Translations under genes and position numbers: made by a program
In this document: in pieces, positions 47,052 through 55,363 of the stretch
Layout of the letters: the number at the start of each line of letters is the position of its first letter
How positions within the stretch are numbered: the first letter of the stretch is position 1
The notes under the pieces: generated by a model
Databases searched by the model: none
What the model was told of the DNA's origin: nothing
What the model saw: the letters and a program-made list of their open reading frames with translations, nothing else
Source: Clostridiaceae bacterium BL-3
GTDB taxonomy: Bacteria; Bacillota; Clostridia; Clostridiales; Clostridiaceae
NCBI GenBank assembly: GCA_902809985.1
Contig: CADDXC010000001.1
Location: forward strand, 620,001-684,000
DNA: 64,000 nt
Direction of reading: 5' to 3'

Positions 47052-47885
47052 TTGGTGGATATTAATAGAGATGAAATTAGGAAAACAGCAGAACAAATCA
47101 GAAAGGATTGTATTTGTATGAGCACTAGAGCAAATTTTGGACATCTAGCGCCAGCGCTTTCTAGTGCGGATATTATAGCGACTTTATACAAAGGTATTAT
47201 GAACTACAGACCTGATAATCCTCAGTGGCCTGATAGAGATAGTTTTATTTTAAGCAAAGGGCATGGCTGTTTAGCATTATATTCAATATTATCTCAGGTA
47301 GGATATTATAAACGTGATCTATTAAGAGATTTTGCCAGCAAATGCGATACCATGTTGCCTGGGCATCCTGAGATAAAATTACCGGGGGTTGAAGCCAATA
47401 TGGGATCATTAGGTCATGGCATTCCATTGGCCATCGGTATGGCATTGGCGGCAAAAATGGATGATAGAAAGTGCAGGGTATTTGTTTTAACAGGTGATGG
47501 AGAGCTTGAAGAGGGAACTAACTGGGAAGCTGCAATGATTGCTGCAAAACATAAACTGGATAATTTGGTTGTTATAGTGGACAGAAATAGTTTGCAACTG
47601 GGGGATTTTACTGAAAATATAAGTCAACTAGAGCCATTAGAGGATAAGTGGAGAGCTTTTGGATGGTCTACTAAAAATGTAAATGGCCACAATATAGGGG
47701 AATTACTGACTTCATTAAATAGTGCACCTTATGAGACTGGAAGACCTACTGCTGTAATAGCTCATACAATTAAGGGAAAAGGACTGGAAATTGCAGAGAA
47801 TAAAATAGAATGGCATCACAAAGTTCTGACAAGAGAACAATATGAGAGCCTAAAAGATAATTTGGGATTGGAGGCACTTGAATGA
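47052..47885 (+). CDS. Transketolase, N-terminal subunit
   Basis: 277 residues, the TPP pyrophosphate-binding half: LSKGHGCLALYSILS, LPGHPEIKLPGVEANMGSLG, HGIPLAIGMALAAKM and the TPP motif GDGELEEGTNWEAAM with NLVVIVDRN. The second half is the next gene, overlapping by ATGA. TTG start at 47052 is 8 bp from GGAGGGTG; TTG 47034 precedes that site. Moves two-carbon units between sugar phosphates. Confidence 0.93.
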   Translation: MVDINRDEIRKTAEQIRKDCICMSTRANFGHLAPALSSADIIATLYKGIMNYRPDNPQWPDRDSFILSKGHGCLALYSILSQVGYYKRDLLRDFASKCDTMLPGHPEIKLPGVEANMGSLGHGIPLAIGMALAAKMDDRKCRVFVLTGDGELEEGTNWEAAMIAAKHKLDNLVVIVDRNSLQLGDFTENISQLEPLEDKWRAFGWSTKNVNGHNIGELLTSLNSAPYETGRPTAVIAHTIKGKGLEIAENKIEWHHKVLTREQYESLKDNLGLEALE

Positions 47886-48829
47886 TGACTGAAAATAAAA
47901 AATCCACAAGAGATGCTTTTATAGATGGACTCCTGAGTGTAGGAGAAGGTAATAAAAAAATAGTAACTGTAGCTGCAGATTCACAATCTCGATATGGAAG
48001 CTTCGTAAATTTGTACAGGGAAAGAAGCTTTAATGTGGGTATAGCTGAACAGTCAATGATAGGTATAGCTGCTGGGCTGGCATTGGCTGGTAAAATTCCT
48101 GTAGTTACTTCCTATGCAAACTTTCTAACCTTTAGAGCTTGTGAGCAAATTAGAGTGGATATTGCTGGACAAAATTTGAATGTCAAAATTGTTGGCACGG
48201 ATACAGGTTTTTCTTCAGAATGGCTTGGCTATACACATATGGCATTGGAGGATGTGGCTTCCATAAGATCAATTCCAAATGTTGTGATAATAGATCCTGC
48301 GGACTATAATGAGGCATTTGCCGCAACAAGGGCAGCGTTTGAATACAAGGGGCCGGTGTATTTACGTTTAAGGGGCAGAAAGAAAGAGAACTTAGTCTAT
48401 GATAGAATTCAGGACTTTCAAATTGGGAGAGGAAATGTATTGCGAAAAGGTAAAGATGCAGTTGTAATCTCATCCGGCGGTGCAGTATACGATTCCTTAA
48501 AAGCCGTGGATTTATTGCGGCAAAATGGTATTAATGCTGCATTGATTGATATGGCGTCTATAAGGCCATTGGATGATGAACTCATTCTGAATTTTGTATC
48601 AAAAATAAAGACAGTTGTTACAGTGGAAGATCACAATATTGTAGGTGGACTGGGAAGTGCTGTTGCAGAGCTGCTCTCAGAAAACACCAGAGATACAACA
48701 CTTTTAAGGCTTGGTGTAAAAGACAGCTTTGGAACTGCTGGAACCGATGAAATGCTTAAAAAGAAATTTATGTTAGATACAGATGGAATTGCATCTGGTA
48801 TCAGGTCGTTTATTGAAAATCATAGATAA
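47882..48829 (+). CDS. Transketolase, C-terminal subunit
   Basis: 315 residues, the pyrimidine-binding and C-terminal domains: FNVGIAEQSMIGIAAGLALA (catalytic glutamate in AEQ), GFSSEWLGYTHMALEDVAS, RLRGRKKENLVYD, ALIDMASIRPLDDELI and VEDHNIVGGLGSAVAELL. Starts within the stop of the N-subunit gene (ATGA), so translation is likely coupled. Confidence 0.93.
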   Translation: MMTENKKSTRDAFIDGLLSVGEGNKKIVTVAADSQSRYGSFVNLYRERSFNVGIAEQSMIGIAAGLALAGKIPVVTSYANFLTFRACEQIRVDIAGQNLNVKIVGTDTGFSSEWLGYTHMALEDVASIRSIPNVVIIDPADYNEAFAATRAAFEYKGPVYLRLRGRKKENLVYDRIQDFQIGRGNVLRKGKDAVVISSGGAVYDSLKAVDLLRQNGINAALIDMASIRPLDDELILNFVSKIKTVVTVEDHNIVGGLGSAVAELLSENTRDTTLLRLGVKDSFGTAGTDEMLKKKFMLDTDGIASGIRSFIENHR

Positions 48830-48860
48830 TTTATTTATATGAAAAGGGGTGTTTGATATC

Positions 48861-49316
48861 ATGAAAATTATAATCGGAGCAGATAATCTTGGATATGATC
48901 TAAAAGAAATTGTAAAGACACATATTGAGTCAAAAGGTATAGAAGTAGTTGATGTAGGAGTATATGATAAAAAGCCGGTAGACTATCCTGATGTGGCGCT
49001 GGCCGTTGCTAAGAGAATAGCAAATAATGAATTTGAAAGGGGAATTTTGATATGTGGTACAGGTATAGGAATGGCTATTGCAGCAAATAAGGTGCCTGGA
49101 GTGAGGGCAGCCCAGTGCCATGATATTTATTCAGCAGAAAGGTCCAGGAAGAGCAATAATGCACAGATAATGACCATGGGTGCTGTGGTGATTGGGCCGG
49201 AGTTGGCTAAAAAACTAGTTGATGTCTGGCTTGAATCTGAATTTCAGGGTGGGCGCTCCATACCCAAAGTTAAAAAGATAAACGACATAGATAGTAGATG
49301 CCGTAAATCTGTCTAG
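48861..49316 (+). CDS. RpiB/LacAB family sugar-phosphate isomerase with altered active site
   Basis: 151 residues. MKIIIGADNLGYDLKEIVK, VDVGVYDKKPVDYPDVALAV, GILICGTGIGMAIAANKVPG (catalytic Cys in CGTG), YSAERSRKSNNAQIMTMGA and FQGGRSIPKV. Compared with E. coli RpiB, the ring-opening histidine in the SRQHND segment is Ser (SRKSNN) and the DH phosphate contact is DN. This points to a non-ribose, perhaps open-chain tetrose phosphate substrate. ATG 48861 is chosen, 9 bp after AAAAGGGGTG. Confidence 0.88.
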   Translation: MKIIIGADNLGYDLKEIVKTHIESKGIEVVDVGVYDKKPVDYPDVALAVAKRIANNEFERGILICGTGIGMAIAANKVPGVRAAQCHDIYSAERSRKSNNAQIMTMGAVVIGPELAKKLVDVWLESEFQGGRSIPKVKKINDIDSRCRKSV

Positions 49317-49361
49317 AGGTTATGTTAAAATCAATTATTTAGTAAAAAGGAAGGTTGGAAT

Positions 49362-50309
49362 ATGTCAAGATATGATTGCGATTTACATTGTCATACAGTT
49401 AGATCTGATGGAAATGACACTCCCAGGGAACTGATAGATAATGCAGCTAAAATTGGTATGAAAGTTATTGCAATAACCGATCATGATATACAGCCTCCAT
49501 CTGTAGTTAAAGTGGGAAATGAGGAAATACCAATTAAAAAATATGCATTTGATAAGGGCATTGAATTGGTTTTGGGATATGAATTTTCCTGTGATACTTA
49601 TGTGGATGATGTGCATATTTTAGGCTATAAGCTTGATTGGAGTAATAAATTGGTAGAAGATGAGGTTAGAAGGGAAAGAGAGAGCAAGGTGGATGCTTAT
49701 AGAAAATTATGTGATGTGTTAACTGAAAATGGAATTCATGTGGATTATGAAAATTCCATATTGCGGTATACGGATGAAGAGGATAATGTAAGATACAGAA
49801 AACCGGAGGATGTGCAGAGAAAACATATATTTGAGTTCATTGCTAAAACGGGATATGCACCTAGCTGGAAAGATGCAAAAATAATGGTACGTGATAATCC
49901 CAAATTAAATGTGAGAAGAAAAAAAATAAATCCTTTTGACGCAATTGATCTTATTAAAAATTGCGGGGGGACGGTTGTATTAGCCCATCCATTTTTAATT
50001 GATGATGTAGTTAAATATCCTGATGGGAAAACTCTTACAAGAGAGAATTACATAAATCAATTGATAGAACATGGGCTTGACGGAATTGAAGCTTGTTATA
50101 CCTATTCCAAAACCAGCTATAAGGGCAGCTTTAGTAATAAGGAAATAGAAAACTATATAAAAGAACATTATGGAGACAGGGTAAAATTTTTTACAGGTGG
50201 TTCGGATTATCATGATGACGGGAAGAAAAATGTAAAAAACCCAAGGTGTATAGGAGAAGCTGGTATTACCTATGAAGAATTCAATACTATAAGAGATTAT
50301 TTTATTTAA
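49362..50309 (+). CDS. PHP-domain phosphoesterase
   Basis: 315 residues. PHP metal ligands: CDLHCHTVRSDGNDTP, IAITDHDI, LVLGYEFSC, HILGYKLDW, VLAHPFLIDD, FTGGSDYHDDGKK. It resembles the TrpH/nucleoside bisphosphatase branch more than HisJ. Within this operon it might dephosphorylate a pathway intermediate, but the substrate is unknown. ATG follows AAAAAGGAAGGTTGG. Confidence 0.85.
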   Translation: MSRYDCDLHCHTVRSDGNDTPRELIDNAAKIGMKVIAITDHDIQPPSVVKVGNEEIPIKKYAFDKGIELVLGYEFSCDTYVDDVHILGYKLDWSNKLVEDEVRRERESKVDAYRKLCDVLTENGIHVDYENSILRYTDEEDNVRYRKPEDVQRKHIFEFIAKTGYAPSWKDAKIMVRDNPKLNVRRKKINPFDAIDLIKNCGGTVVLAHPFLIDDVVKYPDGKTLTRENYINQLIEHGLDGIEACYTYSKTSYKGSFSNKEIENYIKEHYGDRVKFFTGGSDYHDDGKKNVKNPRCIGEAGITYEEFNTIRDYFI

Positions 50310-50338
50310 AACGTTGATTACGGAAAGGATTGATGAAA

Positions 50339-50725
50339 TTGCCATTAGTTAGTAGTAAAGCGTTGTTAATTCATGCACTTAAAAATCACTACGCAGTTGG
50401 TGCATTTAATGCAAATAATATGGAAGTGGCACAAGCTATTGTTATGGCAGCCGAGGCAGAAAAGGCACCGGTTATAATTCAGATGAGTCAAGGAGCAATA
50501 AAATATGCTGGTATGAACGGTATTTTTTCAATTGTTGGATCATTGGCAAAAAGATCAAGCGTACCAGTTGTCTGCCACTTGGATCATGGAGTTGATTATG
50601 ATGTTGTGGTGGGTGCATTGAGGACGGGCTTTACGTCGCTCATGTTTGATGGATCGCCTCTGTCCTTACAGGGCTGTATTTTACCAAATGTGCCAGCGGA
50701 GGACCTGAATTTAAGAAATGCGTGA
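50339..50725 (+). pseudogene. Class II fructose-bisphosphate aldolase-type, N-terminal fragment
   Basis: Only the first ~108 of about 280 residues remain: PLVSSKALLIHALKNHYAVG, AFNANNMEVAQAIVMAAEAE, VVCHLDHGVDYDVVVGALRTG, FTSLMFDGSPLS. The zinc histidine of LDHG is present but the later metal and catalytic segments are lost. Near 50666-50671 it joins another gene's sequence out of frame and stops at 50725. TTG 50339, 9 bp after GGAAAGGA, gives the usual M-PLV start. A non-functional remnant unless the fragment has another role. Confidence 0.85.
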
Positions 50726-51105
50726 TATTGGATGTGACAGATGAGTCCCATGGAAATACAAATGGAGTGGGAATGGCTGATGTCACGACTAGAAAGCTAT
50801 TTGATAAAATAGATTTTATCTCGATGTATACAAATTGTTTTACAAGTACTGAAATAGAACCTGCTAAGATACCTATGGTTGCCAGGAATACGGAAGATGC
50901 TGTGAGGATAGCAGTCAAATTGTGCAATGGTATAAAAAGTAAGCAGCATAAGATAGTCTGGATTAAAAACACCATGGAGCTGGGGAAAATATTGGTAAGC
51001 GAACCTCTGCTGCCCGAAGTTGAAAAAAATCCCAAGCTTGAAATTTTAACTGGCACTAAAGAGATTGAATTTAAAAAGGGCGAACCTGTAGATATATGGA
51101 GATAA
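50666..51105 (+). pseudogene. LarA-like (lactate racemase domain family) protein, C-terminal fragment
   Basis: Reading in the second frame from the junction: TGLYFTKCASGGPEFKKC, VILDVTDESHGNTNGVG, DVTTRKLFDKIDFISMYTNC, TSTEIEPAKIPMVARNTEDA and IVWIKNTMELGKILVSEPLL. This is the conserved tail of ~430-residue LarA-related, nickel-pincer isomerase-like proteins as I recall them; about the first 280 residues are missing. An in-frame GTG at 50722 opens a 127-residue frame, but no ribosome site precedes it. Confidence 0.65.
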
Positions 51106-51259
51106 GAGTATGTTAGTGCTTAAAAGTAGATATGATGTCCACAAAATGATTTAATTTATACACCAGCAACCGGTGATTATAAATTACAATATACCAGATA
51201 TCAAATAATTAAGATTTGTGGTTGAAATATCTACTGGCATATAAAAGGGGAAATGTATT

Positions 51260-52227
51260 ATGGAAAATATAGAAGTGAAAAATATACCTAAAAGCAGATG
51301 GTTTCGAATTATTCCTCCCTGTATACTTGTTTATATAATTGCGTATATGGATAGGCAAAATATATCTTTTGCGATTGCCGGGGGAATGAACAGGACTTTG
51401 GGTATAGGTTCAACTGTAGCTGGAATAGCTGCCGGTATATTTTATGTGGGGTACGTTATACTTCAAATACCAGGAGGAAATTATGCAGAACACAAAAGCG
51501 CTAAGAAATTTATATTGAAATCCATAATGGCGTGGGGTTTGATTTCAATAATAACTGGCTTTGTAAATCAAACATGGGAACTGTTGGCATTGCGTTTTGC
51601 ATTAGGAGTGGCAGAGGGAGGAGTCATGCCGGCTATTCTGGTTTTGATAACTCACTGGTTTCCAAATGAAGAAAGAGGAATGGCAAATGGATTCTTTGCG
51701 TTCAATTTTGCAATAGCAAGCGTTATTACTGCTCCTCTTTCAGGATGGATAATTTCTTTTTCTAATTGGCGATGGGTTTTTATTATTGAAGGCATAATAG
51801 CATTTATGCTGATATTCATCTGGTATCCGATTTATCGGATAAAACTCAGAAGAGAAAATTATTTGCAATAATTCCAATGATATTTTTTGCATTGTCACTT
51901 ACGTTTTCAGTTAAATTTAAAGCTAATATATGGACCTCCTATGTCTTCTTGGCGTTGGCGGGCGTGTTCATTCATGATTATTACAGCAGTTTCTGGTCTT
52001 TACCACCTATGTTATTTGAATCTGATGTCAGCGGAGATGCACGTGGATTTATAAATGGAATAGGCTGTTTAGGCGGATTTATAGGGCCTTATTTGGTAGG
52101 GCTCGTTATGACATATACAAATAGTTCAGATATTGGAATGTATATATTAGCCATCGTTTTATTGATAGGATGTTTTTTCAATGCAGTTATAAAGCTCCCT
52201 ACTATTATAAAAGAAAATAGAAATTAG
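51260..52227 (+). pseudogene. MFS transporter (ACS/sugar-acid type) with internal deletion and frameshift
   Basis: The N-terminal half (ILVYIIAYMDRQNISFAIAG, GYVILQIPGGNYAEHKS, FALGVAEGGVMPAILVL, WRWVFIIEGIIAFML) runs to IWYPI at 51830, then shifts frame and stops at 51871. The other frame continues as DLSDKTQKRKLFAIIPM and GGFIGPYLVGLVMTYTNSS to 52227. Against the intact paralogue downstream, about 100 residues (TM6-TM8 loop region) are missing. The short TATCCGAT/TTATCGGAT junction suggests a microhomology deletion. Confidence 0.85.
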
Positions 52228-52326
52228 CAGCTCAAATATAGTTGGAGACTAAAAATAATAAATAATATTTATAAAAATTGGATAGGTATAACTAAGATTT
52301 GTAAAATTAAGGAGGGAAAGGAAGAT

Positions 52327-53616
52327 ATGCAATCTGAAAAGACTAGATCAGGTAAATTAAAGATTCGTGGATTACGTTGGTGGATGTTTGTATTCTTCTT
52401 AATTATAGGCATATTTAATTACATGGATAGAATTTCATTGTCCATTCCAATGTCATTGATAGGCAAGCAATTGCATATAGGAACAATGTTTACGGGAATA
52501 GTGCTGAGTGCTTTTTTCTGGAGTTATACACTTATGCAGTTGCCGGGAGGATGGTTGGTAGATAAATTTAAACCCAGAAGAATTGTGACCTGTGCATTGA
52601 TAGGCTGGGGTTTGGCTGAGAGTCTAACGGGTCTTGCAAACAGCTTTATGTCTTTGATAATTATAAGGTTATTTCTTGGAGTATTTGAGGGCCCTGTTCA
52701 AGTTGGTTGTAATACATCTCTTGTTAGCTGGCTTCTTCCATATGAGCGCGGAAGGGGAAGTACATTGGTAGACAGTGGAGGCCAGCTTGGTGCTGCACTG
52801 GGCGGAATAGTAGTCACAGGTCTCATAATGTGGCTGGGTACTTGGAGGATAGCATTTGCAATATTAGGTGTGCTAACTATATTAATTGGCATTGTCGCAT
52901 ATTTGTTTATGAGAGACAATCCTTCAGAACATCCAATGATAACTGAAGAGGAAGTTGAATATCTCAGCAAAAATGAAACTGGGGAAGAAGATAATAAAAT
53001 TACAGGAGGAAATATTCTTCTGTATTTTAAACATGCTAGTCCATGGATGTTATTGCTGGGATTTGCTTCTTATGATGCTGTTGTATATGGACTGTTGACT
53101 TGGATTCCTTATTATATACAAAAAGTTAGGCATATTTCTTTCGGAATGACAGGGGTATGGACAATGCTTATTTTTGGATGCGGGTTTATAGGTGAAATTA
53201 TTGCAGGGCAATTGTCAGATCGATGGAGGAGACATCCAGGTGCTTCTACGAATGTTGTCATGAAGACAATGCTTGGATTTGCGGGTATTGCAGTAGCAAT
53301 TTCTGTATTGATGGTTAATTTTGTCCAAAATGCAACTGCTGCTGTTTTATTGATAAGTATCGCCAATTTCTTTTTGCGTTGGGGTGGATTGTATTGGAGT
53401 GTACCACAAATGTTAGTGGATAAGCAACATGTAGGAAGACTGTCAGGAGCAATGAATTTCGCAGGAAATGTAACGGGAATTATAATTCCAATTTTGATAG
53501 GTTGGATTGCTGCATTCAGTGGAGGATTTACAGCTACCTTTGTTATTTTCTGTGTGGCAGGATTGCTTATGACAATAAGTTCGATATCTATAAACTATTC
53601 TCATAAATTAAGTTAA
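52327..53616 (+). CDS. MFS transporter, ACS family
   Basis: 429 residues, 12 TM helices, intact. Marks: FLIIGIFNYMDRISLSIPM, SYTLMQLPGGWLVDKFKPR, FLGVFEGPVQVGCNTSLVSW, ERGRGSTLVDSGGQLGAALG, AGQLSDRWRRHPGA. The anion:cation symporter group imports organic anions, often sugar acids such as galactonate or hexuronates. It probably takes up the operon's substrate and may still work although its paralogue is broken. AAGGAGGGAAAGGAAG precedes ATG 52327. Terminator follows. Confidence 0.92.
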   Translation: MQSEKTRSGKLKIRGLRWWMFVFFLIIGIFNYMDRISLSIPMSLIGKQLHIGTMFTGIVLSAFFWSYTLMQLPGGWLVDKFKPRRIVTCALIGWGLAESLTGLANSFMSLIIIRLFLGVFEGPVQVGCNTSLVSWLLPYERGRGSTLVDSGGQLGAALGGIVVTGLIMWLGTWRIAFAILGVLTILIGIVAYLFMRDNPSEHPMITEEEVEYLSKNETGEEDNKITGGNILLYFKHASPWMLLLGFASYDAVVYGLLTWIPYYIQKVRHISFGMTGVWTMLIFGCGFIGEIIAGQLSDRWRRHPGASTNVVMKTMLGFAGIAVAISVLMVNFVQNATAAVLLISIANFFLRWGGLYWSVPQMLVDKQHVGRLSGAMNFAGNVTGIIIPILIGWIAAFSGGFTATFVIFCVAGLLMTISSISINYSHKLS

Positions 53617-53646
53617 GGATCACTTGATTTGATGTTATATAATATA

Positions 53647-53688
53647 AAAAGGATTGCTCTAAAATTTATTTTAGGACAATCCTTTTTA
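53647..53688 (+). terminator. Terminator of the sigma-54 operon
   Basis: AAAAGGATTG (53647-53656) pairs with CAATCCTTTT (53677-53686), inner TCTAAAAT/ATTTTAGG pairs, then a short T run. Confidence 0.88.
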
Positions 53689-53847
53689 TATTTAATGAGA
53701 ATTGTTATATTATAATTGATAAATAATAGTTAATGGTGTGGGAATCAATCAAAACTTTCAATTGGTAAACCCAATTATAAATATAGTATAATAATTGATT
53801 CGTGATATAATGATTTTGGATGCCTTAAGGAGGGGATGATAGTCAAT

Positions 53848-54582
53848 ATGGAAAAACTTATAATCGATCCATATGAATTTATAACTGTGGATCTTAAAGG
53901 GGCAAAAGCAGTATTTTCAACGGCTAGGAGTAATTTAAATTTTAATAAAGCAGAGGATGAAGGAAAAAAAAACATTGAAAATTTAAAGAAATGGTTTAAA
54001 TTAGAAAATGTGGGATTTTTAAACCAGGTACATGGATGTGAAATTGTCATATATAATCCCGACGATAAAGTGAAAGATGGAGATGGCATAATTACCAATA
54101 GATCCTGTACAGCTGTAGGAGTTTTTAATGCGGATTGCGTTCCTGTTATTATATATGATAGAGAGAAAAAGGTAATAGCTGCAGTTCACAGCGGATGGAA
54201 GGGGACACTGGCCTGCGTTGTTTCTAAAGCTATTGAAAAACTTGAAAAAGAATACAGCAGTAAACCTGAAAATTTACAGGTGTGTGTGGGACCACATATT
54301 CACAGCTGCTGCTATGAGGTGGGAGAAGAATTTAAGAATAAATTTAAAGATGATTCTTTCTACAGGAATAAAGACCACATATTCAATGGAAGAAATTTAG
54401 ATTTAAAAAAGTGTATATTATATCAATTGTTAGAAAAAGGAGTAAACAGGCAAAATATAAACTATTTGGATATTTGTACAGCATGTAATAGGGAGTTTAA
54501 ATTATATTCTTATAGAAAAGATAGAGGTACTGGAAGAATGTTTTCATTTGTTTATTTGGATACACTCGCTGAAGAAGGTTAA
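53848..54582 (+). CDS. pgeF: Peptidoglycan editing factor PgeF (YfiH, polyphenol-oxidase-like)
   Basis: 244 residues of the multicopper-oxidase-like DUF152 family: VGFLNQVHGCEIVIYN, FNADCVPVIIYDREKKV, AAVHSGWKGTLACVVSKAIE and CVGPHIHSCCYEVGEEF supply the His/Cys/His zinc ligands. PgeF removes misincorporated L-Ser-containing muropeptide precursors; older names are laccase or polyphenol oxidase. ATG 53848 is somewhat far (12 bp) from AAGGAGGGG; ATG 53836 abuts the site, so 53848 is preferred. Confidence 0.9.
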   Translation: MEKLIIDPYEFITVDLKGAKAVFSTARSNLNFNKAEDEGKKNIENLKKWFKLENVGFLNQVHGCEIVIYNPDDKVKDGDGIITNRSCTAVGVFNADCVPVIIYDREKKVIAAVHSGWKGTLACVVSKAIEKLEKEYSSKPENLQVCVGPHIHSCCYEVGEEFKNKFKDDSFYRNKDHIFNGRNLDLKKCILYQLLEKGVNRQNINYLDICTACNREFKLYSYRKDRGTGRMFSFVYLDTLAEEG

Positions 54583-54656
54583 AATTATGTATTTCTGATT
54601 TTCTTAATTATTAGGTTATAGCTGTTAATTTTAGGTCTATAAGGAGGATAAATATT

Positions 54657-55352
54657 ATGTTACAGAAAAAAATATTGATAGTAGATGATGAAGAACATAT
54701 TTGTGAACTTATTGGATTCAATCTTAGAAAAAATGGATACAGAACTATTGTAGCAGCTGATGGTTTAAATGGACTTAAGATAGCAAGAGAAGAAAAACCT
54801 GATCTCATCTTACTAGATGTTATGCTGCCAGAGTTAGATGGTTATGAGGTCTGTAAAGAGATAAGAAAAGACAGTGAAATTTCTTCTACCCCTGTAATAA
54901 TGATAACAGCTAAAGGAGAAGAATTTGACAGAGTATTAGGACTTGAACTTGGGGCAGATGATTATATAACAAAACCTTTTTCCATAAGGGAAATGGTAGC
55001 TAGAGTAAAAGCTGTACTGAGACGTTTAGAAGAGAGAAGCATAAGCAAAACTTATAGTTTTGGAGATATAAGTGTGGATTTTGACAAACATGAGGTAATT
55101 AAAGGTGAACATAAAGTTGAATTGACATTGAAGGAATTTGAACTTTTAAAGATACTCATAGAAAACAGAGGGAGAGTCATGACTAGAGATTTTCTATTGG
55201 ATAAAGTGTGGGGTTATGAATATGCTGGAGAAACCAGAACTATAGATGTGCATATAAGACATTTGAGGCAAAAGATAGAAGATGGAAATAAAGCTCCCAA
55301 ATATATAGAAACCATCAGAGGAATTGGCTATAGATTCAATTCGGAGGGGTAG
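54657..55352 (+). CDS. phoP: Phosphate-response regulator PhoP (OmpR/PhoB family)
   Basis: 231 residues. Receiver domain: KILIVDDEEHICELIGFNL, PDLILLDVMLPELDGYEVC (phosphoacceptor Asp), VIMITAKGEEFDRVLGLELG, ADDYITKPFSIREM. Winged helix: LTLKEFELLKILIENRGRV, TRTIDVHIRHLRQKIE. Paired with the next gene and followed by pst genes, which supports the phosphate role. AAGGAGGATAAATATT precedes ATG 54657. Confidence 0.92.
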   Translation: MLQKKILIVDDEEHICELIGFNLRKNGYRTIVAADGLNGLKIAREEKPDLILLDVMLPELDGYEVCKEIRKDSEISSTPVIMITAKGEEFDRVLGLELGADDYITKPFSIREMVARVKAVLRRLEERSISKTYSFGDISVDFDKHEVIKGEHKVELTLKEFELLKILIENRGRVMTRDFLLDKVWGYEYAGETRTIDVHIRHLRQKIEDGNKAPKYIETIRGIGYRFNSEG

Positions 55353-55363
55353 CTGGTGATAAA

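Noticed and set aside
47052-49316. Sulfoquinovose transketolase pathway (SqwGH/SqwI-like)
   Set aside because: Split transketolase plus RpiB-like isomerase fit, but there is no sulfoquinovosidase, SQ isomerase, sulfolactaldehyde dehydrogenase/reductase or sulfonate exporter, and a transaldolase and LarA-like gene are present instead.
53760-53776. AATTGG/CCAATT inverted repeat ahead of pgeF
   Set aside because: Six-bp arms in very AT-rich DNA; no clear partner or function.
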